In this document: piece by piece, positions 24,534 through 33,749 of the stretch
Numbering within the stretch: the first letter of the stretch is position 1
How the letters are laid out: each line of letters starts with the position of its first letter
From: Hymenobacter sedentarius
Lineage (GTDB): Bacteria > Bacteroidota > Bacteroidia > Cytophagales > Hymenobacteraceae
DNA length: 64,000 nucleotides
Direction: 5' to 3'
NCBI RefSeq assembly: GCF_001507645.1
Contig: NZ_CP013909.1
Location: forward strand, 3,038,001 to 3,102,000
The notes under the pieces: generated by a model
What the model saw: the letters and a program-made list of their open reading frames with translations, nothing else
Database searches by the model: none
Told to the model about the DNA's origin: nothing
Position numbers and translations under genes: made by a program

Positions 24534-25466
24534 TTAGCCAGCTTTATAAAACGGCTCAACTTGACGGAAGTAGGGGTTTACGCCCTCGTCAGAGCTTACA
24601 TCCAGCAGCATCAGGTCCACGAATTGGTAAGCGTCGGTCTGGCCTTGCAGCACCGGGCCGAGCTCCTGCATGAAGCTGGGGTCGGGGGTGTTGCTCACGA
24701 AGGCCAGCAGCAGGCGCGGCACATCGGGGTTGTCGGCCAACTGCATCTGGGCCAAGTAGGCGGCTTCGATGTTGGGCTGGGTCGCGGCCCAGGTCTTGAT
24801 GGCCTCGGCCACGGCCGTGGGGTACTCGGCGGGCTGGCTCAGCAGCACCTGCGCATCGCCGCCCGCGGGCGAGAGGGGGCCGGTGAGCTGGCCGGCCAGC
24901 AGCGCCGCCAGCTCGTCTTTGGGCAGCAGCTTGCCAGCGGGCGAGAAGGGGTTCAGCACGCAGTCCTGGCCCTGCACCATGTTAAAAAACGCGTGGCCAG
25001 GCAGGCGCACGTAGCTCACGGGGCCGTTGTCGACGCCGCCATCAGTGAGGCGGGGCACCGAGGAGAAGATGGGCAGTTTCCCATCAGACAGAATCTGGAG
25101 CTGTATTTCCTGGCCTTCGGCCAGCACCACTTCCCCTTCGGCAATGCCTTCCATTGGGGCCAGAATCATCAGAATTTCTTCCTGAAGCAGGGCCTGGTAA
25201 AAGGCCGGGCGGGCGTTTTCGTCGGTAGCGGCCAAGAGCAGGAGCTGTTCCAGCACGTTCTCGGGCTCGAAGGGGAAAGGCTCGGGCTCCGGAATGTTAA
25301 AGACCGGCTCGGCGGGCGCGGGGGGAGCCGTGAACTTGGCGCCCTGGTAGCGGGGGCCGCCGGCAGGCTTTTCGGTGGCGGCGGGTGGGGTGCTGGGAGC
25401 AGCCGGGGCAGGAGTGGCCGGTTTGTCCTCGGCGGGTTTATTCTTCAGAAAGTCGAGCAGACCCAT
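24534..25466 (-). CDS. SseB-like protein
   Basis: A 310-residue soluble protein. A Pro/Ala-rich leader (about 60 residues) precedes a region matching SseB_N (LLLAATDENARPAFYQALLQEEILM, cited in part; LQILSDGKLPIFSSVPRL; FNMVQGQDCVLNPFSP, about residues 70-185). An SseB_C-like half follows (LLSQPAEYPTAVAEAIKTWA, VPRLLLAFVS...FMQELGPVLQG, YQFVDLML). Escherichia coli SseB is known only as enhancing serine sensitivity; other relatives act in secretion contexts. No partner genes are nearby, so the role is unknown. The stretch 25467-25653 upstream shows no gene or obvious signal. Confidence 0.8.
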   Translation of the reverse strand: MGLLDFLKNKPAEDKPATPAPAAPSTPPAATEKPAGGPRYQGAKFTAPPAPAEPVFNIPEPEPFPFEPENVLEQLLLLAATDENARPAFYQALLQEEILMILAPMEGIAEGEVVLAEGQEIQLQILSDGKLPIFSSVPRLTDGGVDNGPVSYVRLPGHAFFNMVQGQDCVLNPFSPAGKLLPKDELAALLAGQLTGPLSPAGGDAQVLLSQPAEYPTAVAEAIKTWAATQPNIEAAYLAQMQLADNPDVPRLLLAFVSNTPDPSFMQELGPVLQGQTDAYQFVDLMLLDVSSDEGVNPYFRQVEPFYKAG

Positions 25467-25653
25467 AATAGAAAAGCGAAGCGAGTGAGTTGAAAGTGCA
25501 ATCTACGGCGAAAACCGCGTTGCGATGGGGTGAAAAAGGGCAATTGCGGAGGTTAAATGGCCAAATCAGGGCCTTAAGCTGAGCCATTTCTGCCGTAGGC
25601 CTTGCTACTCAGGCACCACTGCTGGCACCTGCATTCTCCGGGCCGGAGCTGGC

Positions 25654-26079
25654 TTAGGGCACGCGGCAGCTGTCGAGCTGCTGCTGCACGTAGCGTATGG
25701 TGCGCGGGGCGGCCTCGTTGCCCCAGTGGCTTTCGATGTAATTCAGCAGGTTGGTGAGCTGGGCGGGGCTCAGGGACTTGTTGCCGGGCATCACGTTGTG
25801 GTAGCCCACGCCGTTTACCACGATGACTTCGTTCTGACCCTGGCGCAGCAGGCAGGGTAGCTCGGCGCGGTGGTCCACCAGGTAGTCGGACCCGGCCAGC
25901 GGTGGCACCAGGCGCGCCAGCCCCTGGCCCTGGTCGCCGTGGCAGCTGGCGCAGTGCTGCGCATACAGCCGCTCCCCTTGGTGGCGGTTGTTGCTAAAGC
26001 AGCCCGGGAGCATTAGCGAAATAAGTAGGAAAGCAATCAGTAGCCGGTAGTCAGTGGTCGGACGAAGGTGTTCTGACAT
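25654..26079 (-). CDS. Class-I cytochrome c lipoprotein
   Basis: A 141-residue membrane-anchored cytochrome. The N-terminal helix ends in a lipobox LMLPGC (Cys27). The haem-binding CASCH is at 43-47 (Cys43, Cys46, His47), and the likely sixth ligand Met lies in HNVMPG, followed by LSPAQLTNLLNYI typical of single-domain cytochromes c. A Cys at 67 and another near the C-terminus might form a disulfide. It probably shuttles electrons in the periplasm, perhaps to a haem-copper oxidase, in line with the adjacent SCO1 copper chaperone 44 bases upstream on the same strand. It is the last gene of a three-gene set. Confidence 0.9.
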   Translation of the reverse strand: MSEHLRPTTDYRLLIAFLLISLMLPGCFSNNRHQGERLYAQHCASCHGDQGQGLARLVPPLAGSDYLVDHRAELPCLLRQGQNEVIVVNGVGYHNVMPGNKSLSPAQLTNLLNYIESHWGNEAAPRTIRYVQQQLDSCRVP

Positions 26080-26123
26080 GCCGTGAATCAGCTGATTAAT
26101 AAGAGCTATTGCCCTGATATGGA

Positions 26124-26825
26124 CTATTGAATGCCGGCTACCGGCTTGGCTTTGCGGGCGTCAATCTCGGCCAGCAGCGTGGGCAGCTCGGCCAGCAGGC
26201 GGTCCACTTCTTTGGGGTTCAGGCTGTCGTAGAGGCCGCGGATGTGGCCCTGGTCGTCGACCAGCGCGAAAGTGCCGTTGTGGGCGAACCCGCCGGGAGC
26301 CTCCTTGTCGGGTTGGGCAGCGGTGAAATAGGCGCGGGCCAGCTGAAACACGGTGTCCTTGGCCGTGGGCTCGCCGTGGGCACCGGTGGTGGCAAAGTGC
26401 CAGCGGCTGGCGTCGGTAATACCCAGGCGCTGAGCGTAGTCGCGCAGCGCGGGCAGGGTATCATGGGCCGGGTCGATGGTGTGCGAGAGGAAGACCACGC
26501 GCGGGTCCTTGGCGTATTTGCTATACACTTTTAGCAGCTCGCTCTGCATCTTGGGGCAAATGCCGGGGCACGTGGCAAAGAAGAAATCGGCGATGTAGGC
26601 CCGGCCAGCGAAGGTCTGGTTGGTGATGACCTGGCCGGCCTGGTCGGTGAGCCGGAAGGCTGGCACCGTGGCAAAAATTGTATCAGCGGGGCCGCCGTCG
26701 GCGCGGGGCTTCACTTCGCGCTCGCCCAGAATGGGAAGTTGAGCTACCGTGTTGGTTTCGGCGCCGGTGCAGGCCGTGAAAAGCGAGGCGGCCAAGGCTG
26801 GCAGCAGGAAAAATCGTTTGAGCAT
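26124..26825 (-). CDS. SCO1/SenC-family copper chaperone lipoprotein
   Basis: A 233-residue thioredoxin-fold protein that delivers copper to the CuA centre of cytochrome oxidase in family members. The lipobox SLFTAC (Cys19) anchors it to the membrane. The metal-binding CPGIC has Cys86 and Cys90, and the third ligand His182 is in FAHNGTF; all are present. The motif DFFFATCPGICPKMQ and LSHTIDPAHDT are typical. The start codon ATG lies 3 bases after the stop of the upstream lipoprotein gene, so they are cotranscribed, with the cytochrome c gene following. The set suggests respiratory-chain assembly or copper handling. Confidence 0.93.
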   Translation of the reverse strand: MLKRFFLLPALAASLFTACTGAETNTVAQLPILGEREVKPRADGGPADTIFATVPAFRLTDQAGQVITNQTFAGRAYIADFFFATCPGICPKMQSELLKVYSKYAKDPRVVFLSHTIDPAHDTLPALRDYAQRLGITDASRWHFATTGAHGEPTAKDTVFQLARAYFTAAQPDKEAPGGFAHNGTFALVDDQGHIRGLYDSLNPKEVDRLLAELPTLLAEIDARKAKPVAGIQ

Positions 26826-26828
26826 GAG

Positions 26829-27293
26829 TTATTTAGAAGAAGCGGCAGGCTTTGCCGGGACGGCTGCAGCGGGCAGCTTGTTGATGAACATCGTAGCCGA
26901 GTCTATCGTTGCCCGAAATTTCTGGCTGACCGTGGCCAGCACCTGCTGCTGCTGCCGGAAGTAAGCCAGCCGCGCGGCGGGGTCAGCCGTGGAGTCGGGG
27001 GCGTGGTACTGGTGCATCCAGTCCATCATGGCGGCATCGGCCGCGGCCAGGCCGCGCAGGTAGGGGCCGGCGGCGGGGGAGTGGGCGGCCGCAATTTTGG
27101 CTTTCAGTGAAAACAGCTGGTCTTCCTGGACCATGAGGGAATCGTGGCGGGCCATGAGGGCCATCTCGGCCGCAGCGGCGGGAGACGGCGGGCCATTTTC
27201 GGCAATCGGCTTTTTGGGGGAAGGGCAGGCGGCCAGCAGGGGCATGAGGGCCAGCAGAGCCGCGCGCAATGCGTATTCGGAGGAGAATTTCAC
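26829..27293 (-). CDS. Small lipoprotein upstream of SCO1, function unknown
   Basis: A 154-residue protein. A GTG start at 27293 gives a signal sequence with lipobox LLAAC (Cys about residue 22). Longer in-frame starts do not improve it. The mature part is helical, with Met, His and Asp in MALMARHDSLMVQED, AAADAAMMDWMHQYHAPD and a Gln-rich RQQQQVLATVSQKF. The many Met and His residues would suit metal binding, and the gene ends 3 bases before SCO1, so a copper-related role is plausible but inferred. I do not recognise the family. Confidence 0.75.
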   Translation of the reverse strand: MKFSSEYALRAALLALMPLLAACPSPKKPIAENGPPSPAAAAEMALMARHDSLMVQEDQLFSLKAKIAAAHSPAAGPYLRGLAAADAAMMDWMHQYHAPDSTADPAARLAYFRQQQQVLATVSQKFRATIDSATMFINKLPAAAVPAKPAASSK

Positions 27294-27462
27294 GGGCCAA
27301 AGGTACGTGCAGCGGGCGGGTAGCAAAGGAGATGGAGGAGCTTGCGAAACCCGGAAAATCAAAAATTGGGCTGAATCTGTTGGAGGACCTCGGGCATCTT
27401 GCGTAGTAGGCAGGGCACCCGCTATTTCTTTACCACTTACACCTTAACCAACGCTAACGCTT

Positions 27463-28455
<993 letters not shown>

Positions 28456-28462
28456 TTTTCAT

Positions 28463-28553
28463 TTAACAGTTATCATTTAACATTTATCAGCCTTTCCGAA
28501 GGACCAAATGGGCCCGTTGGAACAGCTGATAAATGTTAAATGATAACTGTTAA
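28463..28553. repeat. AT-rich palindrome, family 2 (29-bp perfect arms)
   Basis: TTAACAGTTATCATTTAACA onward (28463-28491) is the exact reverse complement of 28525-28553, with a 33-base loop. It lies between the convergent aldo/keto reductase and DisA-like genes. Its base composition is far from the surrounding GC-rich DNA. Confidence 0.92.
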
Positions 28554-28557
28554 TTGA

Positions 28558-30051
28558 CTAAGATGGCAGCAAATCAATCCAGCCGTCTTCGCTCACTACC
28601 ACGGCCAGCGCGGGGTACTTGCTGCTGTTGACGTAGCGCAGGGCCGAATTGTAGCGGGAGCCGCGCGATGAATCGCCTTTTTCGGTGGCCAGGCCGTCGA
28701 GGATGGCGCCGATGGCGTGGCACATGCCGCTGGGCTCGATGAGTACGGCCCCGTCGATATTGGTAACTAGGCGCAGCACCGAGGGCGTCATGATGCGGGG
28801 AACCACCCGGAAGCACTGTCGGGTGAGGCGCTGGGCTTCTTGGGCGGCTCCGGTGGTGATTACCAGGATGGTGCCGGTGGGCTGGGTGCTGGCTTTCTGG
28901 GCCAGGTCCCAGAGGTAATCGGTGCTGTCGGAGTTGAGCTTGGGAAAGACGATGCGCACGATGCGGGCGAAGTTGTCGGCGGCAACCTGGCCCTGGGGCA
29001 GGCGCGGCGTGTTGCTCACCACGCGCATCAGCACGTGGCCCGCGTGGCTCATTTCCCAGCTGAAGTGGTTGGTGAAGTGCACCGTCACCAGGGGCTCGTA
29101 CTGGCTGTCCGTTTCGGGCACCAGCTGGCCCAGGCCGAATACGTGGGAGGCATCCGAAATCAAGGCCGTGTGGCCCTCGCTCAGCTCCAGCAGCTTGCGA
29201 ATGGAGCGGTGGTCGCGCATGTGCACGGGCGTTTCCAGGGTAAGCACGGGCACGATGGCCGGGTGCTGGCGCCGGCTCACGAGCATGGTGCCGATGCCTT
29301 CGTCGCCTTCGTGGCGCAGGGCGGCCACGCCGTTGCAGGCATCGTACAGGCCGTGGGTGCCGGCCGGGGCCACGCGCAGCATCAGGCGGCGGCCCGCCGA
29401 GCGCAGCACCTCGTTGTAGTCGCGGTCGAGCACGGGCTGGTCGTTGTCGGCCGTGTCGGCTTCGCGCAGGGCGCGGGTGCAGTCGTGCAGGAACTCCAGC
29501 ACGGCCGCGTGGGGCAGGTTGGAGGGGCGGCCGGTGCTGTGCTTGGGCAGCGCGTAGTAGCCCTCGTAGCAGTCGGCCGAGAGCTGCAGCACCACCGTTA
29601 CCAGGTAGCCCTGCAGGCTCACGGGCACCGAGCAAAACGAGCGCCGGTTTTCTTCACGGGTGGCCGTGAGGGCATTCATGGTGGCCTCGGTGGCCCGGCA
29701 CACCAGCTCGTACCAGCGCTGCTTCTCAATGCGGTCGTGGTCGTTGGGGTGCAGATGGTACACCACGTCCCGGGGGCCGGCATCGGCCTCGAGGGTGGCA
29801 GCCTGGGCCTTTATATGCTTAAAGTCGGCGGGGGAGTAGCGGATGGAGGTCGGCTCCAGTACCACCATATCGGGGTCGTCGGCCTCTTTGGCCGAGGCCA
29901 TGCCCAGCAGAAACACTTCGGGCCGCAGGCTGCGGTCAAGCAAATTAAAAACCCCCTCGGCGAAGAGCTGGGCCGATACACGGAATAGACTTTGGTGTTC
30001 CCACATGGGCAAGTACAGGACGGCCGGGCCCCCTTGCGGGCCCGACTTCAT
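28558..30051 (-). CDS. DisA_N-like protein, putative diadenylate cyclase
   Basis: A 497-residue soluble protein. The C-terminal 130 residues carry DAC (DisA_N) hallmarks: NIDGAVLIEPSG with DGA at 433-435 and RGSRYNSALRYV at 463-474, like the DGA and RHxAA motifs that bind ATP in diadenylate cyclases. The His of RHxAA is replaced by Tyr here. The first 360 residues are a large N-terminal region I cannot name (SVPVSLQGYLVTVVLQLSAD, LMLRVAPAGTHGL, VTVHFTNHFSWEMSHAGH); it resembles sensor domains described on other DAC proteins. If active it would make c-di-AMP, which controls potassium and osmotic balance. No c-di-AMP phosphodiesterase or potassium channel is adjacent. The start could also be at 30006 (MWEHQSLF). 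Confidence 0.6.
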   Translation of the reverse strand: MKSGPQGGPAVLYLPMWEHQSLFRVSAQLFAEGVFNLLDRSLRPEVFLLGMASAKEADDPDMVVLEPTSIRYSPADFKHIKAQAATLEADAGPRDVVYHLHPNDHDRIEKQRWYELVCRATEATMNALTATREENRRSFCSVPVSLQGYLVTVVLQLSADCYEGYYALPKHSTGRPSNLPHAAVLEFLHDCTRALREADTADNDQPVLDRDYNEVLRSAGRRLMLRVAPAGTHGLYDACNGVAALRHEGDEGIGTMLVSRRQHPAIVPVLTLETPVHMRDHRSIRKLLELSEGHTALISDASHVFGLGQLVPETDSQYEPLVTVHFTNHFSWEMSHAGHVLMRVVSNTPRLPQGQVAADNFARIVRIVFPKLNSDSTDYLWDLAQKASTQPTGTILVITTGAAQEAQRLTRQCFRVVPRIMTPSVLRLVTNIDGAVLIEPSGMCHAIGAILDGLATEKGDSSRGSRYNSALRYVNSSKYPALAVVVSEDGWIDLLPS

Positions 30052-30078
30052 GCCGAACTACGGAAAAAAGCTCGGCAT
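30050..30078 (-). promoter_or_regulatory. Hairpin overlapping the DisA-like gene's start codon
   Basis: ATGCCGA (30050-30056) and TCGGCAT (30072-30078) are inverted copies. In the minus-strand message the annotated start codon sits in the 3' arm. It would occlude initiation there if the 30051 start is the real one. Confidence 0.35.
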
Positions 30079-30136
30079 AGTGGTTTATGTAAACAATTTT
30101 CCTCTCCCAGCACTTCATGCACTGCTCATAAATTCG

Positions 30137-30144
30137 TATCTTCG
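30137..30144 (+). promoter_or_regulatory. Candidate -7 box TATCTTCG for the small membrane gene
   Basis: TATCTTCG differs at one base from TAnnTTTG and lies 57 bases before the ATG at 30201. Weak evidence. Confidence 0.3.
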
Positions 30145-30200
30145 GACTGGCGCTGCCCGCCGAAGTCGCCTCTACCTCACCGCACTAACCACGCAAGCTT

Positions 30201-30464
30201 ATGCTCTTCGTCGACATGCTTTTTGTGGTGGCGGTAGCTATTTCCTTTATCCCGATTCTCACGGGGTACTGCGCCAACAGCCGGGGACGGTCGTTCTGGC
30301 TGTGGTTTGTGCTGGGATGGGTGCTGCCGATAGTCTCGTTCTTCCTGCTCTTCGCCCTGATAGCGCGCGACGAGCTGGACCCCGGCCGCCGGCTCCTGGC
30401 CGAGGCCAAGCAAATTCTGCGCGACGCGGAAGAGAAGGCCAACGCCATCAAGAGCCAGCGCTAG
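30201..30464 (+). CDS. Small two-helix membrane protein
   Basis: An 87-residue protein with two predicted membrane helices (about residues 3-21 and 32-53: FVLGWVLPIVSFFLLFALIA). A charged, probably coiled-coil tail follows (RRLLAEAKQILRDAEEKANAIK). It could form a hairpin in the inner membrane with the tail in the cytoplasm. I do not recognise it, although short proteins of this type are common. Its last 17 bases overlap the end of the convergent flavoprotein gene. The coding potential is supported by the absence of stops, the hydrophobic pattern and a clear ATG. Confidence 0.7.
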   Translation: MLFVDMLFVVAVAISFIPILTGYCANSRGRSFWLWFVLGWVLPIVSFFLLFALIARDELDPGRRLLAEAKQILRDAEEKANAIKSQR

Positions 30465-31689
30465 CTCGGTTGGGCTGAAGTTGAGCCGCGATGGCCTGGG
30501 CCACCCAGGCGCCCGTGCTAAAGCAGCCCTGCAGCAGGTACCCGCCCGTAGGCGCTTCCCAATCCAGCATTTCACCGGCCACATAAGTTCCCGGCCGCTG
30601 CCGCAGCATCAGGTGTTCGTCCAGCGCCGAAAACGCAAGGCCGCCGGCCGTAGAAATGGCTTCATCCAGTGGGCGCAGACCCGCTACCGGCAGCGGCACG
30701 GCCGCCAGGAGCTCCGCCAGTGCCTCCGGGCCCAGGCTGGCCGCGTCGGGCTGGGCTTCGCGCAGCAGCGTAGGCACGGGCGGGCCCAGGTGCAGGGCTT
30801 TGCGCAAAAAATCAGGCAGCGAGGCGCCGGAGCGGCGCTGCTGCAGCTTGGCAAGTAAGGTGGCAGCTGGCAGGTCGGGCTTCAGGTTGAGGTGCAGCAC
30901 CGCCGGGCCGCCCCTGGCCAGTGCGGCCCGCAGCTGGGGCGTGAGGGCGTACACGGGCGTGCCTTCCGCACCGTATTCGGTCAGCATGATTTCGCCCCGC
31001 ACCTCGGGCCCGTCGTTCACGCGCAAGGCAATATTTTTGAGTGGGGCGCGGCCGGTTTTCTGTTTAAAAAACGGGGACCATGTCACTTCCGCGCCGCAGT
31101 TGGCCGGCGCAAATGGCACGACGGGCACGCCCAGTTCCTGTAGCAGCGGCACCCAGGTACCATCCGAGCCGGTTTTAGCCCAACTTGCTCCGCCCAGGGC
31201 CAGTACGGTAGCAGTGGGCTCAATGATAAACTCCCGGGCCGCTTCCAGGCCGGCGCTTTCGTCGCGTAGGCGCAAGCCGGCAGCTCCTGCAAACCCCAGC
31301 CAGCGGTGTCGGGTATGAATTTCAACGCCCAACTCGCGCAGCCGGCTCAGCCAGGCGCGCAGCAAATCGGCGGGCTTATGCGCGGCCACCGGGAAAATGC
31401 GCCCACTGGTACCCACGAAGGTTTCGATGCCCAAATCAGCAGCCCACGTCCGAAGCTCCGCTGGTGAGAAATGGCTGAGAAGGGAAACGAACCGGGCTTC
31501 TTCGGCGCCATACCGCCCAGCAAAGCGGCTCAACTCTTCCGCATTGCTCAGGTTGAAGCCGCCATGCCCGGCCACTAGAAACTTGCGCCCTACCGTGGCC
31601 TGCGCTTCGAATAGATGCACCTTGTGCCCGGCTTCGGCCAGCCGTTGAGCTGCCATCAGCCCGGCCGGTCCGCCACCGATGATGGCCAC
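30448..31689 (-). CDS. FAD-dependent oxidoreductase (BaiN/HI0933-like flavoprotein)
   Basis: A roughly 413-residue flavoprotein. The Rossmann FAD motif is VAIIGGGPAGLMAAQRL at the N-terminus. The family-specific features are GRKFLVAGHGGFNLSN, GRIFPVAAHKPADLL, LALGGASWAKTGSDGTWVPL and a C-terminal YVAGEMLDWEAPTGGYLLQG that closes over FAD. This is the TIGR03862/HI0933 group, with unknown physiological substrate. Homology starts at VAIIGGG, so the GTG at 31689 is preferred. An ATG at 31806 is in frame, but the intervening 39 codons come from a repeat (see 31700). No neighbour helps with function. Confidence 0.85.
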   Translation of the reverse strand: MAIIGGGPAGLMAAQRLAEAGHKVHLFEAQATVGRKFLVAGHGGFNLSNAEELSRFAGRYGAEEARFVSLLSHFSPAELRTWAADLGIETFVGTSGRIFPVAAHKPADLLRAWLSRLRELGVEIHTRHRWLGFAGAAGLRLRDESAGLEAAREFIIEPTATVLALGGASWAKTGSDGTWVPLLQELGVPVVPFAPANCGAEVTWSPFFKQKTGRAPLKNIALRVNDGPEVRGEIMLTEYGAEGTPVYALTPQLRAALARGGPAVLHLNLKPDLPAATLLAKLQQRRSGASLPDFLRKALHLGPPVPTLLREAQPDAASLGPEALAELLAAVPLPVAGLRPLDEAISTAGGLAFSALDEHLMLRQRPGTYVAGEMLDWEAPTGGYLLQGCFSTGAWVAQAIAAQLQPNRASAGS

Positions 31690-31699
31690 AAACGCTTCG

Positions 31700-31824
31700 C
31701 TTAATGGGGAATGAGGAATGAGGAATGAAGAATTTTCCGTTCGTAATTCTTCGTGCTGTTCCCCGGAGTCCTTGTTAATGCCCGCTTTTAATTCCTCATT
31801 CCTCATTCGTAATTCTTCATTAAG
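31700..31824. repeat. AT-rich imperfect palindrome, family 3
   Basis: CTTAATGGGGAATGAGGAAT onward at 31700 and a complementary stretch ending CTTCATTAAG at 31824 share the GAATGAGGAATGAGGAAT core. The arms differ at several positions. A second copy is at 45370. It supplies the N-terminal extension of the flavoprotein frame. Confidence 0.7.
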
Positions 31825-31831
31825 CCCAGCG

Positions 31832-33619
31832 TTATGCTTCGCTTTCCAGAATGAGTTGCCGGCGGTAGCGGGCCAGGATGGCCGATTTGAGGATGAAGCC
31901 GAGGTAGCGGCCGTCTTCTTCGCACACGGGCAGTGCCCAGGCGCCGTGGCGGTCGAGCAGGGAGAGGGTGTGTTCCAAATCGTCGTTGGGGCCCACCACG
32001 GCGGGAGCCGGCTTCATCAGCTCGCTCACCTTGGTGGTTTGGTAATGCGCGTCGTCAAACAGAGCGTTACGCACGGCATCGAGGCTGATGACACCCAGCA
32101 GCCGGCCGCCGGAAGCCACCACCGGAAACAGGTCGCGCGAGGAATGCCGGAAGATGTCCACCAACTCGCCGAGCGTGGTGTTGGGCCGCACCGGGATGAA
32201 ATCGGTTTCGAGCAGCTTGCGCGGGTCGAGTTGGGCCAGCAGGCCGCGGTCGCGGTTGGCGTACACGTCCACGCCGCGGGCGGTGAGCTTGCGGGTGTAC
32301 ACCGAATACGGCTCGAAGTATTTGGTAATGAGATACGACGAGCTGCTGACCACCATCAGGGGCACAAACAGGGCGTAGCCGCCCGTAATCTCGGCAATGA
32401 GGAAGATGGCCGTGAGCGGCGCGTGAATGACGCCCGCCAGGGTGCCCGCCATGCCCAGCACCACAAAATGCACTTCGGGCACGTGCGTCAGCCCACTCAA
32501 GTTGATGAGCCGGGCAAAGAAAAACCCCGCCAACGCGCCCGCAAAGAGCGAGGAGCCGAACATGCCGCCATTGCCGCCGCTGCCCACCGTGATGCTGGTC
32601 GCCACCACTTTCAGCAGCATGCTAAACAACACCAGTACCAGCAGCAGCCAGGGGTTATTGTCCTGGTAAACCGAAAAAATGCTGCCGTCGGTAATGTGCT
32701 CGGGGTGGCCGCGCAGCAGCAGCTCTACCGTGTTGTAGCCCTCGCCGTAGAGGGTGGGAAAAAAGAAAATCAGCCCGCCGAGCAGGGTGCCGCCCAGCAG
32801 CACCTTGCGCCAGTCCAGGCCCGGCCACCGGTCAAAAAACCGCTCGAACCAGTGGTAGGTCCGAATCATGTAAACCGAGAAAAATGCCGTAAACAAGCCC
32901 ATCAGTACGTAAAACGGCACGGCATCGACGGGCCAGCTGGTGGTGATGAGCACGAACGGCTGGCCCGCATACAGCGCCTTAGACACCACCGTGGCCGTGG
33001 CCGAGGAAATGAGCAGCGGAATAAAATATTGAGCCGGCAGCTCCAGCAAGATGGTCTCGACTGCAAACAGCACCCCCGCGATGGGCGAGTTGAAGATGGC
33101 CGCCACGCCAGCCGCCGCGCCGCACCCCGTGAGCAGGCGCCGTCGCCGCCGGTCCACGTGCAGCACCCTCCCGATGTTGGAGCCCAGCGCCGCCCCTGTC
33201 ACCGAAATCGGGGCCTCGGTACCGGCCGAGCCGCCGAAGCTGACGGTGAGAAAGGCCGTGATGAGCTGCGAATACAGCTTGGAGCGCGGAACTATGCTGT
33301 TTTCGCGGGCCGTGCTGTAGATAATCGGCCCAATGCCCCGGCCCAGCTGTCCGCCCAGAAAATACTTGGTAACCAGCACCGTAAGCGAAATGCCGATGAT
33401 GGGGTAAACCGAGGAGGCAAATACCCGATAGGGCTCGGAGATGTCGCCCTGCAGCAGCTGCACCTGCGCCCGAATGCAGACTTTGAGCAATACCGCCGCC
33501 AGGCCCGCCGCCGCGCCCACCAATATACTCAAGATGAGCATGTACATCCGCTCGCTGATGTGGCGCGCTCGCCAAACGAGCAGCGGACGCAACAATCTAT
33601 GGACGGCGTGGTGGGGCAT
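31832..33619 (-). CDS. CLC-family chloride channel/transporter with two CBS domains
   Basis: A 595-residue membrane protein with about ten or more hydrophobic helices and a C-terminal CBS pair (about residues 460-590). CLC selectivity-filter motifs are GSAGTEAP (Glu135 in the place of the gating glutamate) and GGNGGMFG. The strict GSGIP signature is replaced by GGSAGTEAP, as in many bacterial CLCs. Whether it is a Cl-/H+ antiporter or a channel, or carries fluoride or another anion, cannot be told. The CBS domains usually bind adenine nucleotides and may regulate it. A possible link to the nearby DisA-like protein is only a guess. It ends 8 bases after the repeat at 31700-31824. Confidence 0.93.
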   Translation of the reverse strand: MPHHAVHRLLRPLLVWRARHISERMYMLILSILVGAAAGLAAVLLKVCIRAQVQLLQGDISEPYRVFASSVYPIIGISLTVLVTKYFLGGQLGRGIGPIIYSTARENSIVPRSKLYSQLITAFLTVSFGGSAGTEAPISVTGAALGSNIGRVLHVDRRRRRLLTGCGAAAGVAAIFNSPIAGVLFAVETILLELPAQYFIPLLISSATATVVSKALYAGQPFVLITTSWPVDAVPFYVLMGLFTAFFSVYMIRTYHWFERFFDRWPGLDWRKVLLGGTLLGGLIFFFPTLYGEGYNTVELLLRGHPEHITDGSIFSVYQDNNPWLLLVLVLFSMLLKVVATSITVGSGGNGGMFGSSLFAGALAGFFFARLINLSGLTHVPEVHFVVLGMAGTLAGVIHAPLTAIFLIAEITGGYALFVPLMVVSSSSYLITKYFEPYSVYTRKLTARGVDVYANRDRGLLAQLDPRKLLETDFIPVRPNTTLGELVDIFRHSSRDLFPVVASGGRLLGVISLDAVRNALFDDAHYQTTKVSELMKPAPAVVGPNDDLEHTLSLLDRHGAWALPVCEEDGRYLGFILKSAILARYRRQLILESEA

Positions 33620-33749
33620 GGACGGCTGCGAGTGGTTAACGCATTTCTAGCAACGCAAAAATGAAGCCGGCAGGTGCCTGCGAAACGCTAAAGCTCGGTG
33701 GGCTCGCCGATTTTCACGTTGAACTCGCTGGCCCGGTGCCGCGGGTTGC

